A stretch of 64,000 bases of DNA, taken from Psilocybe azurescens (Eukaryota; Basidiomycota; Agaricomycetes; Agaricales; Agrocybaceae). Both the position numbers and the translations under genes were made by a program. The notes beneath the pieces are model-generated. The model was given only the letters and a program-made list of their open reading frames with translations, had not been told where the DNA came from and did not search any database. Numbering within the stretch: the first letter of the stretch is position 1; each line of letters begins with the position of its first letter. Of this stretch, positions 46,471-58,042 are shown in pieces. The stretch covers positions 1-64,000 of the forward strand of contig JAJIRX010000226.1 of NCBI GenBank assembly GCA_023853785.1, read 5' to 3'.

Positions 46471-48389
46471 TGAGCTATTCTATAAAAATTACCGCTGTCT
46501 GTATACCAATAAGTTACCGGAGCTGTCAAGATGTGCTCGTTTGTCAGTTATTAGCTATTGTTTGTAGATTTTCTATTTCCTTCTCTTTTGGATTCTACAC
46601 TACATTCGAAGTTGGTCGAAAACTTCTCTTGGTGATCACGACGGCAAATTGAAAAATAAATCAGCCTCAAAGGTGATTATTATGACAGATATATAGTTCA
46701 ATTATCAATAAAGACGGCAATTGACATGATTTGTGGGCATTAATAGGAGAAGGAAACGGCCTGCGCGTGGTACAAAACGGCGACCCCGATATGCATCCCG
46801 AGAACAGCGAATGACGAAGAAGAAATACACCGGGCAGCATTTCCTACCCCCTTTGATTGCCCTGCAAGCAAAGAGGAGCTTGATGTTCACATGCGGAGCT
46901 ACACATCGAGGCTTTCGAAGCTCCAGATACCTACCCGCCGGACCTGTGCTGTACTGATCCTCTCCTGCTCCTAGAATGTGTGCGTTTGAATACACGGTTG
47001 CATTCCAGTTACGAGTTCATAAGATTGCTTATCAGTAATAGTGATCTTGTGCGCTGTCGACATTCCGGCGATAATGTTTGTATATTGAGGCCTTGATGTC
47101 ATGCACGTTATCGTCGCTCGGGGAGTCGTTTGCCGTTGTAGGCATTGAATAATATAGGGAAAATCGGGTTGGGTTGTGAAAAATGACGTTGCAGTCGTAT
47201 CGCCATTATGACTTATGTGACATTTTTTCTACTGCTAACTAAGGAACTAATTAACTAATGTTCGTTGGATTGATTATGTATGGGCTCATTTCGAGTCATT
47301 ATCAATTATGGTTTAGCTCTCTCGATTATGATATGGATATATTATGTCATTTCCTGCCAATTTTATTGAGCTAGATATGACTTTTAGACTTGATTAATAG
47401 CCGTACTATGGTGTACGTAGCACTTCTATAGTTTGTGCGCGAGTTTGACGCCCGTCCACGGGGTGTCGCTTTTCAGCACAGCCACCAAACGCGGCCGATC
47501 AGAACTTATATGTGCTGTAGTACTTCTGTCAGAGACAGTGTGCTTATTTTTAAGAGATTAAAATACTGATAAAGCACATTCCTATTTTCCATACCTCTTA
47601 GATATCCGAGCCTCAGCCTATGAAGAAGCCACAAGTCATTGATTCGACAATTTTTGACCGTTCCCACGATTTTTGATCACAACACAGCCATCGAAATCGC
47701 CAAACTACGTAGTTGCCACAGAAATACCTCTATACATGATTATTACCTTATTCTATGATATTCAGTCAAGAATCTTCCCGTATACCACAAATAAAACATA
47801 TTCTCAGAAATTTGTGTCAGTGCATGTCAGTGCAAAGGGTGTACTGACGTGCACTGACCGGCACAGACATTTCTCTTTGCCCGAGTTTGGCCTATTAAGA
47901 ACCTGAAGAGCCGAATATGGAGGAGAAGAGAAAGGATTTAGGAGTGGACTCGGTGAGGACGCCTGAGTAAGCTGGTTGGGATAAAGATAGCGTAAGGAAC
48001 GGGAAGGCGAGTGTGAGTTCGCCATTGCAGTTTGCAAGGACCCCGAGGAACAGGATGACGTCAAATTTAAGGCTAGTTCCGGCTCAATGATTACGCTGAT
48101 ATGCATGGTTCATGGTGCATCTATATAGTTCTAATATGTTTCTGTATTTCCTACGACGTTCTCCTAACGATGGTTTTATCAGAATAACTGCAATAACTGC
48201 AATACACCGAGTCGAATTGATTGTAATTATTCTGTTGGAATCTAGCATGTACTAATTTGCAATGCACTACAGCTACCCAATACATTATTTAGAATAGTTA
48301 TGTCTCTTTGGAATCATTGAGTTTCCATTTCATGATCTGCTCTTGAAACCCTAAATCTACGCCGTGGTTACTGTAACAGTGGGAAAAAA
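46471..48389. other. Region without recognised gene
   Basis: No gene or repeat that I can support. Small frames near 46733-46995 are unassigned. Confidence 0.3.
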
Positions 48390-48902
48390 TAACGATAATA
48401 AACGATTGAAATAGAAAGATATATTCAATCGTTTATTATTGTGTGTAGTCGCCGTCGCGCTCGAAATGCGAATTCTTCGCGCACTCATCGACTCGCTCAG
48501 TGAGTCGAATACTGTATATTCGATGTAAGGTTTACATACAGGAATTATATACACAAATTCTGTTAGTAAAACAATATTTACAAAAGTGATGTTTGTATAA
48601 TATACAGCAATTATATACACGATATCTGTATGTAAAACATACAGTAATTATATACAGCTATTCTGTATCTTTGACAAACAGCCAAAGAAAATAAATTCTG
48701 TTTATTCGGTATTTTATTTACTTACAGCTTAGAAACAGAAATAGCGTTTGTTTAACATACAGCTACCGAACACAATATATGTCTGATTGATGTATTATTT
48801 CTAAACATAATTGTTGTATACCATACATACATCAATTGTAACATAAGTCATGTATATAAATCGCTGTATGTCTGACATACAGCGATCAGCGCCAGCAGTG
48901 TA
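48390..48902. repeat. Dispersed palindrome-rich repeat, copy 2
   Basis: Second copy of 7895-8422 in the same orientation, with the same GC-rich start, CATACAG motifs, the CGCTGTATGTC/GACATACAGCG hairpin and the GCGCCAGCAGTG end. The flanks before and after are unlike those of copy 1, which places the right border near 48902. Confidence 0.7.
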
Positions 48903-49593
48903 GTCTATGCTACCTTATCAGGACACTTGGTTACGGTCTGTTGTCCCTTCTGCGCCGCACAGGCTTTGGTGGGTCTTTTGAAGCATTAAAGATTGTGTTA
49001 TCACGCCTCTTCGTTTTCAAGGTTCGTTAATAATAATCTACACTACTCTAATCCAGTCGCGAATTCAGAATACAGGGCCAGCCGGCAATTATTACACGAT
49101 TTAGAATAGTTATTTCTCTCTTGAATTATTGGGTTTCCGTTTCTGTCTCCAGGGTCATTCTTCATTCTTCACTGCAGCTATAATTTTCAGCTATACACGT
49201 AACACCATTGATAACTATTAGCTTCCCGTCTTCGTCCTATTCACGCACTCTGCGTCATTCCGTCGTTCCACTTCAATAGAAAGGTGTCCCATCGCGACCT
49301 TGTCTAGTCCGTTCATTTATGCGTGCACGCCATGCATCCCGTAGAGAGATTGCCCAACGTGAGCGCTGGAATATCCACTCTACGTGCTGACGAGTAAAGT
49401 AAATCCTGAAACAAGGGGCAGGGATTATGAAGTGAGTTAGTTGCCCCCACACGACCTGCTGATGTGTAGGTACTCTAGCTTTCTTGGAGTACGCAATATC
49501 AGCGCTCAGCGCCTCACGATGAATTAAAGTGCCATACGGCAATACGAAACTATACGAAACGAACGGGAAAAAAGGAATGACTCAGCTCAAAAC
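48903..49593. other. Region without recognised gene
   Basis: I see no supported feature. Minus-strand frames near 49542-49273 are unassigned. Confidence 0.3.
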
Positions 49594-50350
49594 TCAACTT
49601 AAAACGAAAGCGAAAACGAAATCTCGACTCGAATTATAACATATCGCGCTATGGCCATAGTATTCGTACACCCCCTCCCCCAACCCCCCACCCACTATCC
49701 TACCCCCTCCACCTAATACAAAACCTTGCTCAGCCGCTGCACGCTCCCCGAGCAGCACGTTGCCGCGCTTCACGAGCGCCTCGTACTGCGCGTTCTTGAG
49801 CGACGGGTGCGTGCTGCGCACAAGGCCGTGCGCCTTGTCTATCTTGCATGCGAGCCGAGAGAGGGATATGAAATGGGATAGATCGCTGTGGGTGGGTGGG
49901 CACGAAGCGAACACGGCACGGACACAGACGCAAATACGAAGCGGGAGGGAAGAGGAGGAGGAGGGAGGGGGACAAAGCAGAGTCAGCGACGGCGACCGAA
50001 AAAGAAAAGAGGAAAGTAACGCACGCATCCACGAACCCAACGCTCACGCCAAACGCGGCGCTCAGGCTCTCCAGTGTGAGGCTCTCATACTACTCGAGGA
50101 GCTGTGCGTATGCGCGCGTGTGTGTCGAGAGCGTGCGTGGGGGCAGGAGGTGCGTTTGTTCGAGGATTGCTGTTGGGAGATGGGATGGGGATTATCATGG
50201 AGGGAGAGAGGGGGGAAGGGAAGGGAAGGAACGCACCGAGGGCGATGAAGAACTTGTCATAGTGGCACTCGTAGAGGTTCCGGACGAGGTCGCCGAGAAT
50301 GGGCAGATCGGGCAGGACTTGGTTGACTTCTGGCGCTTTGATCAACTACA
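49594..50350 (-). pseudogene. RPN7: Proteasome lid subunit Rpn7 (PSMD6), broken 3' half
   Basis: Three minus-strand exons match the C-terminal half of the 26S proteasome regulatory subunit Rpn7: 50345-50237 (IKAPEVNQVLPDLPILGDLV, LYECHYDKFFIAL), 50169-50035 (AILEQTHLLPPRTLSTHTRA, YAQLLE, ESLTLESLSAAFGVSVGFVD) and 49885 onward (DLSHFISLSRLACKIDKAHG, THPSLKNAQYEALVKRGNVL). This spans the PCI domain. Introns are kept, so it is not a retrocopy. In exon 2 a TAG (50092-50090) replaces the serine codon usual after QLLE, and the segment normally holding YVREMRI is missing. An upstream remnant (GIFALLTG, about 50430) may belong to it. No N-terminal half is present (the family has about 400 residues). 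It is a dead partial copy. Confidence 0.75.
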
Positions 50351-51194
50351 TCACAATAATCAGTTCCCCCCAAAACGAAGTAATCCAGAAAAACAGCGAA
50401 ACGGAAACAAAAACGCACCCGTTTATCCCGTCAGCAGGGCGAAGATGCCATTCGTCATCCACACCTACACCCTCTCATCCAATAGTCCGCGTTCTTGAAC
50501 TACCAGGTACGGGCAGCATCGTTACACGCTAATATTGTTGTCTCCACAGTCATGCCGACGCCGATCTTTGGCCGTCGACATGCTGCCCCGTGGTGCTGAT
50601 GTGCTCCGTCGTGAGCCTCGTTCGCTTTTGCGCTCTACACCACAATGGGACAATGTTTTTCTGCATGTAGACAGAGGCACCGCTACGATAACTTGCTTTT
50701 GAATGTACTGAATGGGCGAGGTGGCTGGAGTCACGGAGCAAGAGGAACAACAAGAGAGGCAGGAGGTGGGTTTTGTTGGATCCTAAAGTGTATTTGTCAA
50801 CGTGGATTCAAATAATAGTGAAAAATAGGAATTTTGAGATTACGAAAGAAAAGATTTCGTTTGAAAATTTTGGTCAGGGAAAAGAGGAAAGAGTTCTGAC
50901 AAAAAAGAAGTACTAGATATAAATGAACATGAAACAGGAAAGAAGAATGAAACCGGTGGCCTGAACGCCTCGGAAGAGCGATAGGAGGTCGGAGGCGCAG
51001 CCAACATGTCAAACACGTGACACTCCGACGAAACGTGGATGGACACAAAAAGAGGTAAAAGTAAGAAACGAACGAAAAACGAAAGCGAGAGCAAGGGAAT
51101 AGGAATGACAGAAGGACGCAAGAAAAGAATAGGAAAATAGAAAAAACAATACATACATCTCGAGTTTTGCAAAGATTAACGACCCCATCTCGAA
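50351..51194. other. Region without recognised gene
   Basis: It may include a faint remnant of the Rpn7 exon before 50345. Otherwise I see nothing I can name. Confidence 0.3.
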
Positions 51195-52290
51195 TCACAA
51201 CCCATCCTCCCCGCACTCAAACTTCGTCTTCACCCGCCCACCCGCATTCGACCACGTAACAGACCCAGACGAAGAACCAGAGAACAGTGGAACCGCTGGA
51301 TCTGACACCCACACACCCACCCCGCCCACCATTGAGCTCGAGAAATCCAGCATGCCCAGAGCATAATCCGAATAGGCTTGCCTTCTTGGACCAGGGATGA
51401 GTGCAGGTGCTGTAATGCCAGCACCAGTGCCGGCTATGAGACTGACACCTCGTACTCCACACCGCCTCCACCGAACCCGCCCCTACTGGCTGAGGCAGCA
51501 GCCGCACCACCAGGTGTGGAAAGAGAGCCGCTTCCAGCGATAACACCGCTGACGACGCATCCAGTGAGATGAGCAGGAGCTCGGAGCGCCATACGACGCG
51601 GAGGGCGCAGATCCTGCCCTCCCAGTACAGCTGGGTACGCGGTGGGGTCGTCCCACGGGAGAGAGGTAGACATGAGCCAAGGCGGAATGCGGAGGGTTTG
51701 CTGAGCGCTGATCTTCTTGTTCTTCTCTTTCGCCTTGACGTTATCCTTGACGCTGTCGTTCGGCGGGACAGGCAGACCAGGGAGCCCCACATGACCTCTG
51801 AAACCCACACCTACATGCTCACCCATCGGTTTAGCGAGCATGCCATCGTCGTCTTCGACGTCTTTGCACCATTCATCATCTTCTTTGTATCCTCCCTCAC
51901 TGGAAACACCTTCTACTGCCACCTCTTTATTGGCAGCTGCGGTATCAGCAGGGGTATCAGCAGAGGCACCAGCAGACGTAGTAACCACCGCACCAGCACC
52001 CGAACTCGAGCCTGCTTCTACAGTCTCCTTTGCTAGCAGAATCCCTCCTCCCACGCTCGTGTTCTTCCTAACTTCTGAAACATCCGCGAACTAGATGGGG
52101 CTAGCTGGTCTCTGGTTTTCATCTGGAACAAAGCTGATAGAGCTCAGTGGATGGACACCAGTTGCTTTGTGCGCAACTTTGAGTGGGTCGAGAGGCAGGC
52201 TGAGACATTTAGTAACAATGATTTGCTTGAGGTGTCGGATCTTCCAGGTTGGGTCGATGTACGTGGGGAACCATTGGTCGTATGGGGCTG
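51195..52290 (-). pseudogene. Unidentified gene, probably broken
   Basis: From an acceptor near 52289 the minus strand reads APYDQWFPTYIDPTWKIRHL and KQIIVTKCLSLPLDP, with a TAG just after RPASPI (about 52093); then an Ala/Thr/acidic stretch (AGASADTPADTAAANKEVAV), GFRGHVGLPGLPVPPNDSVK, RIPPWLMSTSLPWDDPTAYP and, in another frame, DYALGMLDFSSSMVGGVGVW ending GEDGL near 51195. The C-terminal half is GC- and Gly/Ala-rich. WFPTYIDPTW recalls a motif of agaric hypothetical proteins, but I cannot name it. The stop and frame change suggest decay, unless introns remove them. Confidence 0.4.
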
Positions 52291-52797
52291 TTGGAATAAG
52301 TAGTCAGGAAGGAATAGAGCGAACTGAGTAGAGAAATACTCACTAAACCGACGGGCAATCAGTGTATTTCTGCCTCCTCAGCTCCATAGCTTCAGAAAAA
52401 CTTTTAGAACGTTAAACGACTTCTATTGAGCCTGCAAATGGGAGTAACCACTTATGTAAGAAAGAAAAGAAAGAGAGGGCATCGGACGATTGAGAACTGG
52501 AGGAAGCGAACACGACTGACTCCATGTGATGTGACATTGTCGAGTGGCGTGCGGAAAGGTGTGTCCACTCGGACAGTGACTCTCACCGTTCACCGTTTGT
52601 TCTTCATCACCATGACGCCAATAACTCTCCCCAACTAAGCTCCCAACGGTATGTCAAGCTACCACCTGCACCCTCAGATCCGCCCAGTAGCACAGACATC
52701 GTCAGCGCCAAAGTCTTTCAATCAGAGGTAATGGCCCATTACTGTAAGTCCAATTGTGAGCATTGTTGGGAAAGGTAGTGATGATCACTTAGCGAGA
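52291..52797. other. Region without recognised gene
   Basis: Spacer with no supported feature. Confidence 0.3.
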
Positions 52798-53830
52798 ATG
52801 GAAGTCACTGAGGAGGATGTTTACCAAGCAACTATGTATAATGCAAAGATAATGGCTCAAATTGACCCCACAAGTTTGTCTCAAAATATTCTTATAATTT
52901 TATTATCTAAATAATGCCACTTAGATGGAGAAATAGAGCCTGCATGGTTTACACGTGCAATGGATAATTTGAAAGATGACATGGCTGAAGTTAAACGGGA
53001 CATGGCTGACATCAAGTGTGACATAGCTGAGGTCAAACGTGACATCAAAGACATAAAGGTTTCCCAAGGTAAAACTCAACATGTTGCAGCCATAGCGAGT
53101 TCTCCTGACTTCTAATAAATTAAAGCACTTGTCTCACCCTCCATAGATGCACAATAATCAGTTGGGGACAGGAGACGATGTGAATTTGGAGGTAGTCCCA
53201 TTAGGGATTGTCAAGGGTAACCCGCAAGTAAGTGAAGGGTTTAGATAAATCATCGTGTAGAGCTAGTCAATGCGATCACAACAAAAAAATTATCCGAATC
53301 GGTGCAGAAATGACTGAGCTACACCTCCAGCAAGTTTGAGCCCGGAAGCTTGACTGCTGATGGCATGGCACCCCGATTTGTCGTCGCGGGTCATCCAAAT
53401 TTGGGAAATTGTCCATTTTTGGTGATATCGGCCCGGAAATGGCCATGCCGTGAGCTCAATTCTCAATCAATTCTCTCCAAACTTGGTACAGGTGTAGCTC
53501 AGTCATTTCTCAACCGATTTCCACAAAAAAATTGCAAAATTTTCTAAATATCGAGAGCTACACGACTGTGAACCAAAAACCCGTGAAAAATTATGGGTTA
53601 CCCATGACAATCCCTAAGTCCCATTCCTCAATGGGGACAATCCCACAATCCTGCCAGTGTGTTGAGCCATATATTCTACAAATTTCTACCTAAAATGATG
53701 ATGACAATTAATTGATTAGCATAGCCTCCCAGCTTTATCATCTCCTTTAATTATAACCTCTCAGACCACCATCGGGACTCTTATTGCAAAGAGTACTATC
53801 CAAATAGGACTATCACAAGACAAATAACGC
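52798..53830 (+). pseudogene. Agaric coiled-coil protein gene interrupted by a MITE
   Basis: The ATG at 52798 gives MEVTEEDVYQATMYNAKIMA. After an intron ending about 52923 comes GEIEPAWFTRAMDNLKDDMA and a heptad-like repeat (EVKRDMADIKCDIAEVKRDI). After a further intron (ending about 53148) comes HNNQLGTGDDVNLEVVP, which is split at 53200 by the MITE. Its continuation LNGDNPTILPV resumes at 53624, so that EVVP and FLNGDNP join once the insert is removed. This matches a common agaricomycete family with MADLRADM-type coiled coil followed by EVVPF and a Pro-rich linker; function unknown. A last piece (LIITSQTTIGTLIAKSTIQI) ends near 53826. The splice between the second and third pieces was not resolved. 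Confidence 0.5.
53201..53617. mobile_element. 417-bp MITE with 23-bp TIRs
   Basis: The left end TTAGGGATTGTCAAGGGTAA matches the reverse complement of the right end (TTAGGGATTGTCATGGGTAA) with one mismatch. GTCCCA flanks both sides (53195-53200 and 53618-53623). It has no coding capacity. It interrupts the EVVPF coding motif of the host gene, which gives an independent check of the borders. Confidence 0.8.
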
Positions 53831-54436
53831 AAGCACACAAGACTAACATGATCTTTGATGCAATTGGTAGCAGGGAGTGAGATACCTGCTGGTGTATATC
53901 AAACATCAGGAGCTTCAATATTTGAGTGACCTTTGGAGGGGTAAAATTAGGGTTGTAAGATATATCTTATGGGAGGGAAACTTGAATTTAGCAGAAGATT
54001 TTACATATATGTCAATCTACATAGGAACTTTGTAAGACATCTAATATTTTAAATAAAAAGTGAGTTTGTAGAGCCCACTATATATTAAATTTGGGACACT
54101 CTCTTTGGCACCCAAATATTTTATATACATACCTATCTTCAAAGAGATTCTGTATTTTAAATTCAGGAAATCTTCAAAGGACCTTTGAATATGAATTCTT
54201 ATTTTAAATACAAAGTTCCTTTGTTAGCCAACTTATAGCTCAAATATTAAATGACCTTCAGGATCAATTTGTATCCAAAATACAAAGGTTCTTTGTATGA
54301 TGTAAAACATATCAATTATGTGATGAGTTACAAGGTTCCTATATAGTTCAAGTACAAAGGCATTTTAAATGTGTACATTGTAGATTGACCTGTAGTTCAT
54401 CTACAGATTTCTTTAGAATTTTGCACCCAAACTAAA
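53831..54436. other. AT-rich region without recognised gene
   Basis: Contains repeated short motifs such as ACCTTTGAATATG and CAAAGGTTCTTTGTA. No gene is seen. Confidence 0.3.
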
Positions 54437-54438
54437 TA

Positions 54439-56035
54439 CAGTAGCTCAAAAACTGTCCCAATGTTTGGCACTTTCTCACTAATTGTTTAATAACTTGGGA
54501 AATAAATTATGTAAAAGTCTGAAAATATTATATGTTATATTTTAACATGTGATTAACATATTTCTCACCAGTGTCACATGATTTTAACAAAAACTAATTA
54601 AGTAATGAAATTTACAAAATAATAGAGCATTGGGACAGTTTTTTGACTCTCTATCTAGTACTTAGTATGGCCTCCCTTTGCCTTGATAACAGCCTCCATT
54701 CTCCTTGGCATGCTTTCTATAAGCCTTTGGCATGTTTCTGAAGGTATTTCAGTTCATTCCTTTGCCAATCTCTCCCACAATTCAAATGCTCCTTTGGGTG
54801 GTGTCTCATAGGTGTTCATTTTCCTTTTGAGGTAAACCCAAAGGTGTTCAATGGGGTTGAGATCAGGGGATTGGGGTGGCCACTCCATAACTTCAACATC
54901 ATTTGCCAAAACCATTCTTGAGCTTTTTGGAGGTGTGTTTGGGGTCATTATCCTGCTGAAAAATCCTTTTCCCTCTGCCATCTCCAAGTTGTCAAAGCTC
55001 TCATCCACCCCATGCTCCAAAATTTCACAGTATTGGTCTGCATTCATCTTCCCCTCAACCTCAGTGAGTGTTCCAACACCATTCCACCCCATACAACCCC
55101 ATACCATGAGATTGTTGCCCCTCCATGCTTGACAGTTGGTGATGTTGTTCTATCTGAGATTGCTTCACCCTTGGGTTTCCATGTATAGACCCTTCCATCT
55201 GAGCCAATCCTGTTGATTTTTGTTTGATCTGACCAGAGTACTCTTTTCCAATCCTCCACAGTCCAGCCAACATGATTCTGGGCAAATTTTAGGTGTTTTT
55301 GACAGTGGATAGCCTTGAGAAGAGGCCGTTTTGATTTAATAACAGAGCGGAAGTTGTTTTATTGAGGGCATTTCTGACTGTTTGGGCACAAACAGGAGAG
55401 GGAATAGCATTATTGATGAAGTGTGTTGCCTGGACAGCATTGTCCAGCTTTCCTGTTTTGATTTGACAAAAAGGACCTGTTTATCCTTGGGAGTAAGCTT
55501 GGAGGGACGTCCACCTTTGTTGTTTTGGGGGTTTTCTTTGTTGGCATCCACTTCCCTCTTGATTCTTCCAACAGTAGACTTTCCCAAACCAGTTTTAGAC
55601 TCTATTTGACAAAGAGAATAGCCCTCTTCAAGAAGATTGAGGACAGAATTGTACTGAGAAGGTGTTGCAGGCTTCATGATGTGGTGGTTAAAGAGAAAGA
55701 TGGTTGAACTTGAATTCAACATTGCAAATGTGTACAAATAGTGTCACATGACCATGTTTAATTTTCTCACAATTTATACAAAGCAATTTGGCTATCTACA
55801 AGCATGTAAAGCTATTATTTTATAGGGTCAAAAACTGTCCCAATGTTTCATTATTTTGTAAATTCCATTACTTAATCAGTTTTTGCTACAATCATATGAC
55901 CTTGGTGAGAAATATGTTAGTCACATGTTATATTATAACATATAATATTTTCAGACTTTTACATAATTTATTTCCCAAGTTATTAAACAATTAGTGAGAA
56001 AGTGCCAAACATTGGGACAGTTTTTTGAGCTACTG
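54439..56035 (-). mobile_element. Tc1/mariner-type transposon, 1.6 kb, with long TIRs
   Basis: Ends are CAGTAGCTCAAAA on both strands, flanked by TA (54437-54438 and 56036-56037). The inverted repeats reach about 210 bp (54439-54650 and 55826-56035). Inside is a minus-strand transposase with frameshifts. It was inserted just before the micro-exon gene. Confidence 0.9.
54655..55677 (-). pseudogene. Tc1 transposase, frameshifted
   Basis: From ATG 55677-55675 the minus strand reads MKPATPSQYNSVLNLLEEGY then LCQIESKTGLGKST (paired-like helix-turn-helix) and GGRPSKLTPKDKQVL. In other frames follow WKRVLWSDQTKINRIGSDGR (first Asp), YTWKPKGEAI, TVKHGGATISWYG, VWGCMGWNGVGTLTEVEGKM, a degraded second-Asp region (IMTPNTPPKSS), PPQSPDLNPIEHLWVYLK (third acidic residue) and KAKGGHTKY before TAG 54657-54655. 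The overall span of 341 codons is normal for Tc1 transposases. At least two shifts (near 55400 and 55080) disable it. Confidence 0.85.
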
Positions 56036-56075
56036 TACATCACTGACATCAGACATTGTTTCTTTGTTTATATAG

Positions 56076-56522
56076 GAGCTGACCAAGCACGTTGCCCACA
56101 TATACCATGTAGATGCAGACAAGGTTTGAACTTACTTTCCCTTTGACTGAACAACTAGATTACCAGCATCTAACCTAACTGGGTTCAACAGACTGTTACA
56201 ATGTGCAACATTCGCATTTACGGAGTAGGCACTGGTTAGCCTCATTTTCCAGCTTGATCAACATTAAAGTCTCACTATTATCTTTCATATTTTGCTATGT
56301 AGGACTTGATTAGGTGTATTGCTGATGTCTACGGTGTAGACACTGATGAGGTTAGACATCTAATATTTGGTTGGGACTTAGTAGTTGTCAACTTAGTGTG
56401 ATTTATAAAATCTCATTACAGGCTCTAACAAAGCACTTCGTGCATGTCTACAGTGTGGATGAAGACAAGGTGAGATCATCTGCGGAACTGAAGATATAAA
56501 TTTAGTAATGTAATTAAACAGA
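56076..56522 (+). CDS. Row of 48-nt micro-exons encoding a 16-residue repeat (partial gene)
   Basis: Units bounded by AG and GT read ELTKHVAHIYHVDADK (56076-56123), TVTMCNIRIYGVGTG (56192-56234, shorter), DLIRCIADVYGVDTDE (56303-56350) and ALTKHFVHVYSVDEDK (56422-56469). Three are exactly 48 nt and phase 0, so any of them can be skipped without a frame change. A fifth starts TLTKHES at 56522 and then decays. Introns are 68-71 nt where measured. The 16-residue unit (xLTKHxxHVYxVDxDK) suggests a short helix plus loop repeated in the product. I do not recognise a function. The start of the gene is cut off by the Tc1 element on the left and the end lies near the LTR on the right. Confidence 0.5.
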
Positions 56523-56697
56523 CTCTCACAAAACATGAATCCTGAAGAAAATATTTTAAACAGGGCTGCAGACACTATTGTAGGGATACTTACTTTATGT
56601 AACTCCCTCTGACTTAGCCAATTTATTATGGCCTTATATTTAAAGTGGGTGCAGAGCCTTTTAAAGAGAAATATATTACTTGATACTATTGTTATAT

Positions 56698-57464
56698 TGT
56701 CATGCATGCCCCAGCAGTAATATTGTCCAACATGCTCATCCTCAGATATGCATGCCCCAGCCCCTGCACACTCCTTGCATGCTCCAGTTTTGCATGCCCC
56801 AGCACACCCTGTACACCCCTGCCACAGTAAAAAACCTGTCCTCATTTACATCTGCTGGCCATAGCAAAGTATGGCTTTGCATTATGGAGTAGATTGATAA
56901 TGTGAGACCCAAATGTCACATATACAAAAGAGGAAAAGAAACATACCCAGTGAGCCAGGGTAAAAGGGACCAAAGATGTGCCTATACAATGAATACATCT
57001 CGATCCGGCCATCCAGACAATTACCCAGAAAAGAAATATCAAAGTATTGTTAAACCGAAGTGGATCAGAATTAAATACACGGATTATATTTAAGTGCCAT
57101 GGCTTCATCAATAAAAGAGAATCTACATAGATAGAAATAGTGTAAATAATAGAATACAATAGTAGAAAAGGTATATAAACAGTAGGGAAAATAGCTCCAG
57201 GACTCCTCAGTGAAATCTAGCAGCCATTTGTTGATAATCTTCCTGTGTGAAGAATAGTTAATTGCTCGACAACTACTTGCTTAGTTGTTTATTACACTCA
57301 TCCTCAGCTTGTGCCCATCATTTGACAATAAATTGTATTACTACAGTGACTAGTAATACAAGCTTGAATCAATACTAAAATTCTATTACCCTTACTGGTG
57401 ACTAACGGAATTAGCCACCATCTGTGAGACATAGTCTCAGCCTGAACCAACAACAAGCATTACA
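56698..57464 (+). repeat. Probable LTR (about 767 bp) of a gypsy-type element
   Basis: It starts TGTCATGCATGCC and ends GCATTACA, followed by AC and TGGAGCCCACCGCAGGGG (57467 on), a plausible tRNA primer-binding site as in fungal gypsy elements. TATATAA lies at 57173 and AATAAA near 57328. The matching 3' LTR is not in the window, so the borders rest on TG...CA and primer-site logic only. Confidence 0.45.
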
Positions 57465-57966
57465 ACTGGAGCCCACCGCAGGGGGTTCTAGAATTTGGTA
57501 TTAATTGCATTAAAAATATCTGCCACCAAAGGTTCTAAGACAAAGAAAACCCCAAAGTTGATATGGCAGATTCAGATATAGAACAGTTTTGGACCGGAAA
57601 GTCGGACCAGTCGAGGTCTTTATACGGCCCCCATTTTTTGGTTGGACTCTGGTTGGACTCCGTTGGACTTTCTATATTCAGAATGACAATTTTGCTGGTC
57701 TAGGACTGCTGAAAATTTCCGGTGAGATTCCGGTGAGATTCTGGTGAAAGTCCGACCGGACTACAAGTCCAATGGACTGTCCAGGCGGACTGTCCACTGG
57801 AAATGACCGGACAGGACCAACAGAAGTCCAACGGAAGTCCAATGGAAGTCCATTGGAATCCCACCGGACATGACCATTGGAATTCCAGTGGACAAGTCCA
57901 ACGGAATTCCAATGGAAGTCCAACGGATGTCCTTTTATTATAATTTATACCAGTATAGAAAAAAAA

Positions 57967-58042
57967 GACACTAACGAGAATTGAACTCGGGCATTGGAGA
58001 ATGCCGAACGCAAGTGGGATAAACCAACTGAGCCACAAAGGC
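57967..58042 (-). tRNA. tRNA-like sequence, degenerate
   Basis: The minus strand has an A-box-like TGGCTCAGTTGG, a hairpin GGCATTCTCCAATGCC, a B-box/T-arm CGAGTTCAATTCTCG and an oligo-T stretch (57959-57966) directly downstream, as in RNA polymerase III units. The acceptor arms and D arm do not pair, so it is more likely a tRNA-derived relic (SINE-like) than a working tRNA. It lies inside the TIR element. Confidence 0.35.

Noticed and set aside
45881..46567. 228-codon plus-strand frame with repeated TKLTVMHR blocks
   Set aside because: It is a chance-open stretch of the 72-bp minisatellite; neighbouring units have stops and single-base indels.
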